From CBDUQP01 sp965369385 (GTDB lineage Bacteria; Planctomycetota; Phycisphaerae; SM23-33): a stretch of DNA of 44,882 nucleotides. The stretch's first letter is position 1. The number at the start of each line of letters is the position of its first letter. The position numbers were made by a program, and so were the translations under genes. Under the pieces are notes generated by a model, which saw only the letters and a list, made by a program, of their open reading frames with translations, had not been told where the DNA came from and searched no databases. Of the stretch, positions 33,140 to 41,303 are shown piece by piece. The stretch lies in NCBI GenBank assembly GCA_965369385.1, contig CBDUQP010000009.1, forward strand, positions 1-44,882, given 5' to 3'.

Positions 33140-33508
33140 TTGAAACCTACGCGTGCTGCGGATATCAAGGCCGACTCTGGTGATTTGGAACCTGCTGAAT
33201 CGAAAGAACGTGACGGCGGCGATGGTCAAAATGATGTATCGTCGGATTTCATCGTGGACGATGTTTGTTCGACGGGTGTTTCTGAGCAGGCAGGCTCGCA
33301 TCCCACCAGGCGATCACATAGAAAAAGTTTGCGCCCGGTGTGTGTGTATTGTAGGCGAATGCGTGATGATCGGGGGGTCTGGTGTCCGGCTGGCAGTACG
33401 GGGAGCGATTTGCCTTCTCTTGAGATAACACACTTCATATGTCCGAAATGCATGGCTGCACTCAGGCAGCAGCTTCGCGAATCCGGTTTGCTTCCCACTG
33501 ACGAATAG
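33140..33508 (+). CDS. Small zinc-ribbon-like protein (TTG start)
   Basis: A 122-aa protein. The N-terminal 60 residues are polar and probably disordered. The C-terminal half holds 'RPVCVYCRRMRDDRGVW' (66-81; Cys68, Cys71) and 'HFICPKCMAALRQ' (98-110; Cys101, Cys104), which matches the CxYCKxIRDDxGxW...ICPxC motif seen at the end of some PAS/sensor kinases and response regulators. Here it stands alone, without a receiver or kinase domain. The start is a TTG at 33140 with GGAGGCGG 5-12 bases upstream. No ATG lies closer. A metal-binding signalling accessory role is inferred. Confidence 0.65.
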   Translation: MKPTRAADIKADSGDLEPAESKERDGGDGQNDVSSDFIVDDVCSTGVSEQAGSHPTRRSHRKSLRPVCVYCRRMRDDRGVWCPAGSTGSDLPSLEITHFICPKCMAALRQQLRESGLLPTDE

Positions 33509-33552
33509 ATTTTTCGCTAGCGGGGGTTTACGGCGCCGCGAGATAGTGAGCG

Positions 33553-33587
33553 CAAAAAGAAACGGGCCGGATTTCTCCGACCCGTCT
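33553..33587 (-). terminator. Intrinsic terminator of the HU-like gene
   Basis: On the minus strand a 10-bp stem (33562-33571 with 33576-33585, one G-T pair) is followed by TCTTTTTG, 25 bases past the HU stop. It may also end the convergent zinc-ribbon gene. Confidence 0.8.
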
Positions 33588-33610
33588 CAGATGAATCATC
33601 ACTAAGGAGA

Positions 33611-33928
33611 TTACATCTCCTTGAGGTTCTTCAAGGGGCGAACCTTGATCTTCGTGCTGGCGGGCTTGGCGGGAATATCCATGAGCTCACCGGGCTTGAA
33701 GGGATTGGGAACGCCTTTGCGAGCCTTGCGTGCGGGGATCTTCTTCTTCTCGATCTTCAGTAGACCTGGCAGAACAAAAGAACCGCAGCCGTTACGGCCA
33801 ACGCTCTTTGCAATGTTTGCAGCGAGTGATTCGAGTACAGCGACAACCTGCTTTTTGGTCAGCTCGGTGTCGTCGGCGATGTTCGCCATAAGTTCAGACT
33901 TGGTCATCGGCTTGGTCATCTTTGCCAT
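33611..33928 (-). CDS. HU-family DNA-binding protein
   Basis: A 105-aa basic protein of the HU/IHF family, which bends and compacts DNA as a dimer. The helical N-terminal half ('MTKSELMANIADDTELTKKQ') and the beta-arm region with 'FVLPGLLKIEKKKIPARKAR' and 'GVPNPFKPGELMDIPAKPAS' follow the family order. It is longer than E. coli HU (90 aa) because of the N-terminal 'MAKMTKPM' and a basic C-terminal tail. The ATG follows AAAGGA. It has its own promoter and terminator, so it is monocistronic and probably abundant. Confidence 0.93.
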   Translation of the reverse strand: MAKMTKPMTKSELMANIADDTELTKKQVVAVLESLAANIAKSVGRNGCGSFVLPGLLKIEKKKIPARKARKGVPNPFKPGELMDIPAKPASTKIKVRPLKNLKEM

Positions 33929-33987
33929 GATAGAATCCTTTCCTGATCAAAGTAGTAACTGCCTGTTTGGACCTTATTACGCACGTA

Positions 33988-34016
33988 AGTGTACGACCAA
34001 GTGTGCAGGCGTGCAA
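33988..34016 (-). promoter_or_regulatory. Candidate promoter of the HU-like gene
   Basis: On the minus strand: TTGCAC (34016-34011), a 17-base spacer, TACACT (33993-33988), about 60 bases before the HU start. Confidence 0.6.
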
Positions 34017-34169
34017 TATATCAAGTCGGAAAATACTGTTTTTTTAGGGGTCAGAGGCACTTTTTCTTGCTTCAGAGCCCGAAAACCCCTGAAAAGGCAG
34101 CAAAATCAGGCGTAGCGGACCATATGACACCGAAAAAAGCAGTATTCTATATGATGCGATATGCCGTGA

Positions 34170-35459
34170 TTATTCGTTCGCTGGGCTTCCTGATTGGCTT
34201 TGTGCCATACTAAAACTATCCAGCACGCTGGCGTCGTCAAACTCGAGCTGCAATACCATTACAGTGTCTGCCATCTCGTTGGCGGGCAGGTCGTAGATTC
34301 GCAGGTAGCCCTCGCCCTCGTAATGTTGCATCGGCAGCATGTCCACACTCGTTGGCAATTCGCTGCCATCGTTCATCAGTACTGCCGACTTGGGCAGCAC
34401 GTTCAGCGGCTTCAGTATCACGCTGGAACAGATCGGTGTTTCCAGCAAGTGCACATACAGGGTATTGCCCTGACGTGTGAGCACCACGTCGCGGTTGTCG
34501 CTGAGGTGCGATGCGGGCTCGGATGCGGTCAGCGTTTCACCGGCGATGTCATACCACTTGCCTATGTTTCGCAGGATGCGATCGCTTTGGGCAGGAATCG
34601 TTCCGTCAGCTTTCGGGCCTATGTTTAGCAGATAATTGCCGCCCTTGGCGAGTATCTTGGCGACGCTGGCGATCAGGTGCCTGTCTGTGTAGTAGTCCTC
34701 ATCGATGCGATATCCCCAGCTCTGTGTGCCGACCGACTGGCAGGCCTCGGTCGGTTTGTCGAACGCCAGTTCTTCGTCCACCGAAGCTTCCCAGTCGCGT
34801 TCCGGCGTACCGAAGTCGCCATCGTCGAAGCCGCGGTTATTGATAATCGCGGCCGGCTGAAGTTCGTGGATCATGCTATTGATCGACGGGTCCACGGTTT
34901 CGGCTACATTCATGTCCCACCAGAATCCGTGGATCTTGCCGTAGTTCGTGCAGAGTTCCCGCACCTGGGCCTTGAGGTATTCGATATACTTGGGCAGGTC
35001 GGGGACGTCTCCGGGCTCGGGGGCGGCCAGTTCGTGATGACGTCCCTGGTTGGGGTAGCTGGGGTGGTGCCAATCGACTACGGAGTAGTAAAGGCACAGC
35101 GGGAAGTCACGGCGGTTGCACGCCGAGGCCAGTTCGGCGAGGATGTCCCGGCCGAAAGGGGAGTTCATCACGTTGAAGTCGGTCGTGGCGGTGTCCCACA
35201 TGCAGAAGCCTTCATGATGCTTCGTGGTGAAGCACATGTATTCCATTCCGGCGGCCTGGGCAAGGTCTATCCAGCTATCGGGGTCGAATTCGGTCGGATT
35301 GAACCGGTCGATCAGCTTGACGTATTCTGCTCTGGGCACCCGCCCGCGCCACTGCTGCTGTTCGTGCCATGCCGGAATCGCATAGAGTCCCCAGTGAACG
35401 AAGAGTCCGAAACGCTTGTCGAAGAACCAGTCTCGTTTGTCGCCGAATCTGTCTATCAT
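34170..35459 (-). CDS. Alpha-L-fucosidase-like glycoside hydrolase, GH29
   Basis: A 429-aa GH29 enzyme, which removes alpha-L-fucose with retention. Motifs are 'RFGLFVHWGLYAIPAWHEQQ' (16-35), 'TTKHHEGFCMWDTATTDFNV' (78-97), and 'GFWWDM' (178-183), where Asp182 fits the catalytic nucleophile. 'LAKGGNYLLNIGPKADGTIP' ends the barrel; a small beta domain follows. No signal peptide is seen, so it is probably cytoplasmic and acts on imported oligosaccharides. It is divergent from the GH2 gene 309 bases away. The family is secure; fucose specificity is assumed. Confidence 0.93.
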   Translation of the reverse strand: MIDRFGDKRDWFFDKRFGLFVHWGLYAIPAWHEQQQWRGRVPRAEYVKLIDRFNPTEFDPDSWIDLAQAAGMEYMCFTTKHHEGFCMWDTATTDFNVMNSPFGRDILAELASACNRRDFPLCLYYSVVDWHHPSYPNQGRHHELAAPEPGDVPDLPKYIEYLKAQVRELCTNYGKIHGFWWDMNVAETVDPSINSMIHELQPAAIINNRGFDDGDFGTPERDWEASVDEELAFDKPTEACQSVGTQSWGYRIDEDYYTDRHLIASVAKILAKGGNYLLNIGPKADGTIPAQSDRILRNIGKWYDIAGETLTASEPASHLSDNRDVVLTRQGNTLYVHLLETPICSSVILKPLNVLPKSAVLMNDGSELPTSVDMLPMQHYEGEGYLRIYDLPANEMADTVMVLQLEFDDASVLDSFSMAQSQSGSPANE

Positions 35460-35768
35460 AGCTCTGGGTATTCCTTCTGATCTTACGGTGCGATTGGCAT
35501 CTTACCCCGCATGGGGGCACGCAGGATATACGGGGATTTTACGGAGAACAACGCTGAATTGCCGCTTTTTTAAGTTTTTGTTGTCGAGAGGGCGAATGTG
35601 TTTGCGAAATCAGGCGGTCCGATTATACTCCCGGTCATATCGTTCTCCCGGACGGCTGTCGCGCGGCTAACATACTATATGATGTCATGCCACGATGTGC
35701 GATGCATGCGGGCCTCTGGTCCCGGTCGCCATTCAATAGCATGATTATGCTTCAACGGGAGTCATGAT
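35460..35768. other. Divergent intergenic region between GH29 and GH2 genes
   Basis: About 309 bases with no gene. It holds the candidate GH2 promoter at 35602-35629 and AT-rich stretches at 35570-35580. No operator-type palindrome was clearly recognised. Confidence 0.5.
35602..35629 (+). promoter_or_regulatory. Candidate promoter of the GH2 gene
   Basis: TTGCGA (35602-35607), a 16-base spacer, TATACT (35624-35629); leader of about 130 bases. Confidence 0.45.
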
Positions 35769-37928
35769 ATGCGTCTTTCCTTGTGCAACTGGAAGCTGGC
35801 AATCGACGCCGAAAACGTCGGCAGGCAGAGCGAGTGGTTCAACTCTATCCGCAGTGACGCTCAGGACGCGCCCGTTCCGGGCATCATGCAGCAGGTATTT
35901 CCCAATTGCTGGGGTGTCGCGTGGTATTGGTGCGAATTCATGCCGAATGCAGTCGCCAACGAGAACCAGCGCTGCGTGATTCAGTTTGCGGCCGTGGACT
36001 ACATGTGCGATGTCTGGCTGAATGGGCAGCATGTGGGGGCGCACGAAGGCGGCGAGACCCCATTTGAAGTTGACGTGACAAAAGCGGCGGCCGCTGACGG
36101 GGAGAACCTGCTGGCTGTGCGCGTGCTCTGTCCCGCAGATGAGCCCATCGACGGCGTGACGCTGGCCGAGATTCCCCGCAGAAACCGCAAGGCCGGCAAT
36201 TACACTCCAGGTGCCAGCCTGAACACGGGCGGGATCTTCGGCGAGGTGGAATTCAAGGTGGTGCCCGCGGTCAGGATTGTTGACGTTTTCGCCAATCCGC
36301 AGACAACCGACGGCAGCATCAGTGTGCAGGTTACGGTCCGCAATGATTCCGGCTCGCAGGCTTGGGGTGAGTTGCTGGCGGAAGTCGAGCCCGCCAATTG
36401 TGCCGATGTGCAGGATTCCGCGGCCGGCGACGTGGTTCTGCCCGCCGGCGACAGCACGCACGAACTGACGCTGCTGGTGGAAGATTTCCGCCTGTGGGAC
36501 ATTGACGATCCCTTCCTGTACCGCGTGAACACTTCGTTGGTGGCAGGCGGGGGAGTATGGGCTCACCGGCATACCGTCAGGTGCGGGTTCCGCGATTTCT
36601 GCCTTGAGCGAGGGTTCTTCAGACTCAACGGCAGACGCGTATTCCTGAAGTGTTCTCACACGGGTAACCATTTTCCCGAATCGGTTATCATCCCAGCCGA
36701 CCCTGCCCTGATGCGTCGCGACTTTGTGATGATGAAGGCGTGCGGGTATAACTCGGTCCGCCTTATTGCGGGCATGGCGCTGCCGGAGCAGTTGGACCTG
36801 TGCGACGAGATCGGCCTGATGGTGTACGAGGAATGCCTGGCTGCGTGGCTGTTGGGCGATTCGCCGCAGATGGCCGAGCGTTTCGATAATTCGACGCGAG
36901 ACATGGTCCTGCGTGATCGCAATCATCCCAGCGTGACGATATGGGGCCTCATTAATGAAATGGAGGATGGCCCGGTGTTCCGCCAGGCGGTCGCTGCGCT
37001 GCCGATGGTGCGGGATTTGGACGAGTCGCGATTGGTTCTGCTGGCCAGCGGGCGATGGGATCACGATTGGTCGATAGGCTCGGCCGCCAATCCCGGTAGC
37101 AGGGAGTGGCAGTACGTCTGGGGGGCCGAGGGCCCGGATGCCGAGGAAATCATGGCAGGCATGGACATGTCCCACCAGGACAAGAACGCCACCGGCGGTG
37201 TGTTCCAGTTCGGCTCGGGCGATGCCCACGTGTATCCGGGCAGCCCAATGCCGAAAGAGAGTGAGCGGTTCGTGAGGACGATGGGGGCGGGAGGCAAGCC
37301 TGTTTTCCTTTCGGAGTTTGGCGCTGGCAGTATGCTTGATGTTATCCGAGGAGCAAGGCGTTTTAAGCAGGACGGAGCCCGCGACGACCTGGCAGACGTA
37401 GCCCTTTTCAGGCAGATGGCTGACCGGTTCGAAGCCGACTGGAAACGCTGGGGCTTCGACGAGGTCTATCCATTTGCCGAAGATCTGATAGCCGCCAGCC
37501 AGGAAATGCAGACCCGCCAGCGAGCCCGGCAGTTCAATATGGTCCGCTCGAATCCCGATATTTGCGGGTACAACCTTACCGGCCTGCTGGACCATGGGAT
37601 TACCGGCGAAGGTGGCTGGACGTTTTGGCGCCAGTGGAAGCCGCAGTCGGCTGAGATGTTCGAACAGGGCTGGGCTCCGCTGAAGTGGTGCCTGTTCGTG
37701 GATTCGATGAATGGTTATCGCGGCGATGAGTTCACCGTGGAGGCGGTGCTGGCGAATGAGGATGTGCTTGGCCCGGGGGATTATCCGGTGAGTCTGTGCG
37801 TTAGTGGGGCGGATGGCGTTGTTTGGCGAAAGAGCGTGACTGTGAGCATTCCCGAAGTGGCGGCCGCCGATAACCCCCAGCCGCTGCCCGCAGACTTCGA
37901 AGACACGCTGGCAGCCATCGGGTATTGA
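35769..37928 (+). CDS. Glycoside hydrolase family 2 protein
   Basis: A 719-aa GH2 enzyme (beta-galactosidase, glucuronidase or mannosidase type). The N-terminal jelly-roll has 'DVWLNGQHVGAHEGGETPFE'; an immunoglobulin-like domain and the TIM barrel follow. The acid/base Glu is in 'HPSVTIWGLINEM' (E397), and the nucleophile Glu fits 'KPVFLSEFG' (E516). No export signal is seen. Start ATG 35769 has GGGAG 10 bases upstream. With the divergent GH29 gene it forms a cytoplasmic glycan-trimming pair. Sugar specificity cannot be told from the sequence. Confidence 0.92.
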   Translation: MRLSLCNWKLAIDAENVGRQSEWFNSIRSDAQDAPVPGIMQQVFPNCWGVAWYWCEFMPNAVANENQRCVIQFAAVDYMCDVWLNGQHVGAHEGGETPFEVDVTKAAAADGENLLAVRVLCPADEPIDGVTLAEIPRRNRKAGNYTPGASLNTGGIFGEVEFKVVPAVRIVDVFANPQTTDGSISVQVTVRNDSGSQAWGELLAEVEPANCADVQDSAAGDVVLPAGDSTHELTLLVEDFRLWDIDDPFLYRVNTSLVAGGGVWAHRHTVRCGFRDFCLERGFFRLNGRRVFLKCSHTGNHFPESVIIPADPALMRRDFVMMKACGYNSVRLIAGMALPEQLDLCDEIGLMVYEECLAAWLLGDSPQMAERFDNSTRDMVLRDRNHPSVTIWGLINEMEDGPVFRQAVAALPMVRDLDESRLVLLASGRWDHDWSIGSAANPGSREWQYVWGAEGPDAEEIMAGMDMSHQDKNATGGVFQFGSGDAHVYPGSPMPKESERFVRTMGAGGKPVFLSEFGAGSMLDVIRGARRFKQDGARDDLADVALFRQMADRFEADWKRWGFDEVYPFAEDLIAASQEMQTRQRARQFNMVRSNPDICGYNLTGLLDHGITGEGGWTFWRQWKPQSAEMFEQGWAPLKWCLFVDSMNGYRGDEFTVEAVLANEDVLGPGDYPVSLCVSGADGVVWRKSVTVSIPEVAAADNPQPLPADFEDTLAAIGY

Positions 37929-37945
37929 TAGTTCTCAGCAAGAAC

Positions 37946-38073
37946 GGGGACTGCGTGCAAAAATGCCGCATGTGGCGGGGACATGTCCGGCTGCGGTAGC
38001 AGTCGAACGTGTCCCCTTTCGCGATCAAAGACGCACAGCCGCACATGCGTGCCACCGCGATGGAGCAGTCCCC
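37946..38073. repeat. Nested inverted repeats between convergent genes
   Basis: An outer pair GGGGACTGC (37946-37954) / GCAGTCCCC (38065-38073) encloses an inner pair GGGGACATGT (37977-37986) / ACGTGTCCCC (38007-38016, one G-T pair) and an internal GCTGC...GCAG hairpin. The segments between the arms are also partly complementary (CGCATGTG on the left, CACATGCG on the right). The inner stem is followed by TTT and may serve as a terminator for the GH2 gene. The whole looks like a folded REP or MITE-type element. Confidence 0.6.
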
Positions 38074-38092
38074 ATCTTCGCTCTATTTTCGC

Positions 38093-38128
38093 CAAAAAAA
38101 ACCGCCCGGCCGACTTGTCGACCGGGCG
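38093..38128 (-). terminator. Intrinsic terminator of the hydrogenase operon
   Basis: On the minus strand CGCCCGG...CCGGGCG (38122-38128 with 38103-38109) with an inner CGAC/GTCG stem is followed by GGT and a run of T (38101-38094), 32 bases past the hydA stop. Confidence 0.88.
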
Positions 38129-38159
38129 ATCACCCTACTTTCCCTACCTTTAACGTCTA

Positions 38160-40091
38160 CTACCCGATGTACTTGCCTCGGGATTCATAGTGCGTATGGA
38201 GCAGCTTGTGGCTGATGTGCCCGCATGGGCCATCGGTGAGGAACTTGGAATACAGTTCCCATACCACGGGGTTCTCGTGCGACTTGCGGATGTCGTACGC
38301 TGCGTCTTCTGCGTAAATGGCCTTCGCACGGGCAGCACGGATTTCCGGTGTAGTCGGAATCGGCTGGCCGCCGCCACCCAGGCATCCGCCCGGGCAAGCC
38401 ATGAACTCGATGAAGTGACATTCGCTGAACTTTCCGCCGGCCTTGATGTCTTCGAGGACCTTCTTGGCATTGGCGGTACCGTGGCAGACACCGACCTTGA
38501 CCGTCGCGCCCTTGAGCCAGTCCCAGTTGGGGACCAGAGCCTTGAGCACGTCGGGTACCGGGCCGACATCAGTGATTGGCAGTTCAATCATTCTAGCGCC
38601 TTCGAAACCACGAAGCGGAATGATGTCGGCATGTTCGAAGAGGTCTTCAACCTTGACACCGCAGACCAGTTCAATAACGGTACGCAGGGCTGCTTCCATC
38701 ACGCCGCCGGTAGCACCGAAGATAACGCCCGATCCGGTTGCATCACCGAACGGAGCATCGAAATCGCTCTTGGGCATATCCGGCAGATGGATGCCCGCTT
38801 CGGAGATCATCTTGCCCAGTTCGCGGGTGGTCAGGCCGTAATCGACATCCTTGAAACCGCTGTCGCACATTTCCGGCCTGTTGCACTCGAACTTCTTCGC
38901 CGAGCAGGGCATCAACGCCACCGAAACGATGTTCGCCGGATCGATGTTGTTTTCCTTGGCGTAGAAAGTCTTGATAAGAGCGCCGAACATCTGCTGCGGG
39001 CTCTTGGCCGACGACATGTTCGGGAGCATTTCCGGATAGAAGTGCTCGATGAACTTCACCCATCCGGGGCTGCAACTGGTGAACTGCGGAAGTGCAACGG
39101 TTTCGTCCTTCTCGACCAGGGCCTTGTAGAGCCTGAGCAGCAGTTCGGTGCCTTCCTCGATAATCGTGAGGTCGGCGGTGAAGTTGGTATCGAAGACCTT
39201 GTCGAAACCGCAGCGACGCAGCGCGGTGTTCATTTCAAATGTAAGCGCGTGTCCAGCCTCCAGGCCGAAGCACTCGCCGATACCAGCACGCGGGCTGGGA
39301 GCAGTCTGCATAATCACGTGCTTCTCGGGATCATCGATGGCGGCCCAGACTTCGTCAGTCGTGTCGTTGGCGGTAAGTGCACCTGTCGGACAGCGGTTGA
39401 TGCACTGTCCGCAGTTGATGCAGACGACCTCGCCCAGGGGCTTGTCCATGAAGGTTTCCACTGCGGATTCAGCTCCGCGGTGTGCAACTTCCAGTACGCC
39501 GACTTCCTGCAGATCGATGCAGGTTCGCACGCAACGTCGGCAGAGGATGCACTTGTTCATATCACGGACGACCGAGTAGCTCGAGTTGTCTTTGGCGAAG
39601 ATCGGCTCGGACCGGTGCCCGAAGCGGAAGAAGTCTACGCCGTATTCCTTGGCGAGCTGCTGGAGTTCACAGTTGTTGTTACGGGAGCAGGCATAGCAGT
39701 CGCCCACGTGCTTGCTGAGCAGCATATCCAGGATATGTCGCCTGGCATGGCGCACCTTGGGAGAATGCGTCATCACCGTGATGGGGCTGGTGATCGGATA
39801 AGCGCAGGACGCCTGGAGCGTTCTCATTCCTTCAATTTCCACAACGCAAATTCGGCAAACGCCGGCGACACAGAGGTCATCGTGGTGGCAGAGAGTGGGA
39901 ATGCGAATTCCAAGCTGTTTTGCGGCTTGGAGTATTGTTGTGCCCAGGGGCACCTTGATGTCTTTGTCGTCGATATTGACGGAAATCGTCGCGCCGATCG
40001 CATTGGAGTCAGTAGGTGCGACTATTACCTGTCCTCGTTGAGCCTTCGATGCACGGTTTTCTCCGTCGCATTTATCACATTTCTTTGTCAT
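38160..40091 (-). CDS. hydA: [FeFe] hydrogenase catalytic subunit HydA (HndD-type)
   Basis: A 643-aa catalytic subunit of a trimeric NAD(P)-linked [FeFe] hydrogenase, cytoplasmic. In order: N-terminal plant-type [2Fe-2S] (C68, C79, C82, C96); His-ligated [4Fe-4S] (H128, C132, C135, C141); two [4Fe-4S] clusters (C181/184/187/191 and C224/227/230/234); the H-cluster domain with L1 'TSCSPGW' (338-344), L2 'MPCSAKKFE' (C396), L3 'EFMACPGGCLGGGGQP' (C566, C570); and a short small-subunit-like tail. L1 reads TSCS rather than TSCC (see findings). The ATG follows AGAGGAAG. It is last in the operon after hydB (21-base gap). No hydE, hydF or hydG is in the window. Confidence 0.95.
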   Translation of the reverse strand: MTKKCDKCDGENRASKAQRGQVIVAPTDSNAIGATISVNIDDKDIKVPLGTTILQAAKQLGIRIPTLCHHDDLCVAGVCRICVVEIEGMRTLQASCAYPITSPITVMTHSPKVRHARRHILDMLLSKHVGDCYACSRNNNCELQQLAKEYGVDFFRFGHRSEPIFAKDNSSYSVVRDMNKCILCRRCVRTCIDLQEVGVLEVAHRGAESAVETFMDKPLGEVVCINCGQCINRCPTGALTANDTTDEVWAAIDDPEKHVIMQTAPSPRAGIGECFGLEAGHALTFEMNTALRRCGFDKVFDTNFTADLTIIEEGTELLLRLYKALVEKDETVALPQFTSCSPGWVKFIEHFYPEMLPNMSSAKSPQQMFGALIKTFYAKENNIDPANIVSVALMPCSAKKFECNRPEMCDSGFKDVDYGLTTRELGKMISEAGIHLPDMPKSDFDAPFGDATGSGVIFGATGGVMEAALRTVIELVCGVKVEDLFEHADIIPLRGFEGARMIELPITDVGPVPDVLKALVPNWDWLKGATVKVGVCHGTANAKKVLEDIKAGGKFSECHFIEFMACPGGCLGGGGQPIPTTPEIRAARAKAIYAEDAAYDIRKSHENPVVWELYSKFLTDGPCGHISHKLLHTHYESRGKYIG

Positions 40092-40112
40092 ACTTCACTT
40101 CCTCTGGCGGAT

Positions 40113-41303
40113 TTACACGGTAGCTTGCGGGCGACCCATAATCTCGCCCTGGAAATGCTTGATGATGGACAGGAAGGCATTCGGGCTTGATTGCCCCAAC
40201 CCGCACTTTGAGGCGAGTTGCATCGTTTCGCCCAGTGAGCACAGTTCCTTGAGGTATTTCATCGAACACATGCCGTCTTCGAGCATCTCTATACCCTCAA
40301 GAATAATTTCATTGCCTTCACGACACGGCGTGCACTGGCCGCATGATTCTTCAAGGAAGAACTCCATGAAGTTCTTGGTCACTGCCAGCATGTCACGTCC
40401 CGGTCCAAACACGATGATTGATCCACCGGTTGACACGTCTTCAAAAGCGATGGTCCGATCAAACTCACTGGCCGGTAAGCAGTGTCCGGAAGCTCCGCCG
40501 ATCTGAACGGCCTTTGCTCCCTGTCCGCCAACGGCCTTGAGCACCTCGTTGATTGTGACTCCCAGAGGGAATTCATAGACGCCCGGTTCGGTGCAATCGC
40601 CGGAAATGGACATCAGTTTGAGTCCCGTGGACTTCTCAGTTCCGTGTTGCTTGAACCAGTCTGCGCCCTTGGCCATGATGCATGCTGCCCATGCAAGTGT
40701 CTCAACGTTGTTGACAACGGTCGGCATACCGAGGAATCCGGTGTCAACGGGGAACGGAGGACGGTTGCGTGGTTCGCCGCGATTGCCTTCGAGCGATTCG
40801 ATGAGTGCGGTTTCTTCGCCACATACATAAGCGCCGCTGCCCATGCGAATTTCGATATCGAAGTTGAATCCCTCTTTGCCCAGTGCGTTGGTCCCGAGAG
40901 TATTTTGCTCACGAAGCTTTTCGAGCAGGTCTTCGAGATGGGGCAGGAGGTAGGTGTACTCGCCGCGAAGGTAGATTATGCCTTTTTCGGATCCGATTGC
41001 CAAACCAGCGATGGTCATGCCTTCGAATACGAGTTGGGCGTAGTCGCTGAGAATCACGCGATCTTTGAACGTGCCCGGTTCGCCTTCGTCAGCGTTGCAG
41101 ACCACGAACTTCTGCTGGCCCTTGGCAGCGGCTGCGAGGTTCCACTTGACCGAAGTCGGGAATCCTGCGCCACCTCTGCCTCTCATGCCTGATGCCTGTA
41201 TTTGCGAGATAATCTCTGCACGACTCATGGCGGCCGCAGCTTTTGCGCCATCGCCCGCGGTGATCTCTGCAAAGGTCAGTTTTCCTTTTTTAGGTGAGGT
41301 CAT
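40113..41303 (-). CDS. hydB: NADH-binding flavoprotein subunit HydB (NuoF-like)
   Basis: A 396-aa subunit that binds FMN and NAD(H) and passes electrons to HydA. Motifs: 'GMRGRGGAGFPTSVKW' (FMN), 'VVCNADEGEPGTFKDR', 'GAYVCGEETALIESLEG' (NADH), and the NuoF [4Fe-4S] site 'ESCGQCTPCREG' with the later Cys in 'SKCGLG'. It starts at ATG 41303, with GGAGG just upstream and a 4-base overlap with hydC; a longer frame to 41357 would intrude into hydC and has no ribosome site. It lacks the N-terminal thioredoxin-like [2Fe-2S] domain and the C-terminal 2x[4Fe-4S] domain that the larger HydB of bifurcating enzymes carries. Confidence 0.93.
   Translation of the reverse strand: MTSPKKGKLTFAEITAGDGAKAAAAMSRAEIISQIQASGMRGRGGAGFPTSVKWNLAAAAKGQQKFVVCNADEGEPGTFKDRVILSDYAQLVFEGMTIAGLAIGSEKGIIYLRGEYTYLLPHLEDLLEKLREQNTLGTNALGKEGFNFDIEIRMGSGAYVCGEETALIESLEGNRGEPRNRPPFPVDTGFLGMPTVVNNVETLAWAACIMAKGADWFKQHGTEKSTGLKLMSISGDCTEPGVYEFPLGVTINEVLKAVGGQGAKAVQIGGASGHCLPASEFDRTIAFEDVSTGGSIIVFGPGRDMLAVTKNFMEFFLEESCGQCTPCREGNEIILEGIEMLEDGMCSMKYLKELCSLGETMQLASKCGLGQSSPNAFLSIIKHFQGEIMGRPQATV

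Noticed and set aside
38190..40190. 666-codon open frame on the plus strand opposite hydA
   Set aside because: Long but entirely antisense to a certain gene; no domain, no ribosome site, and composition as expected from the reverse of biased codons.
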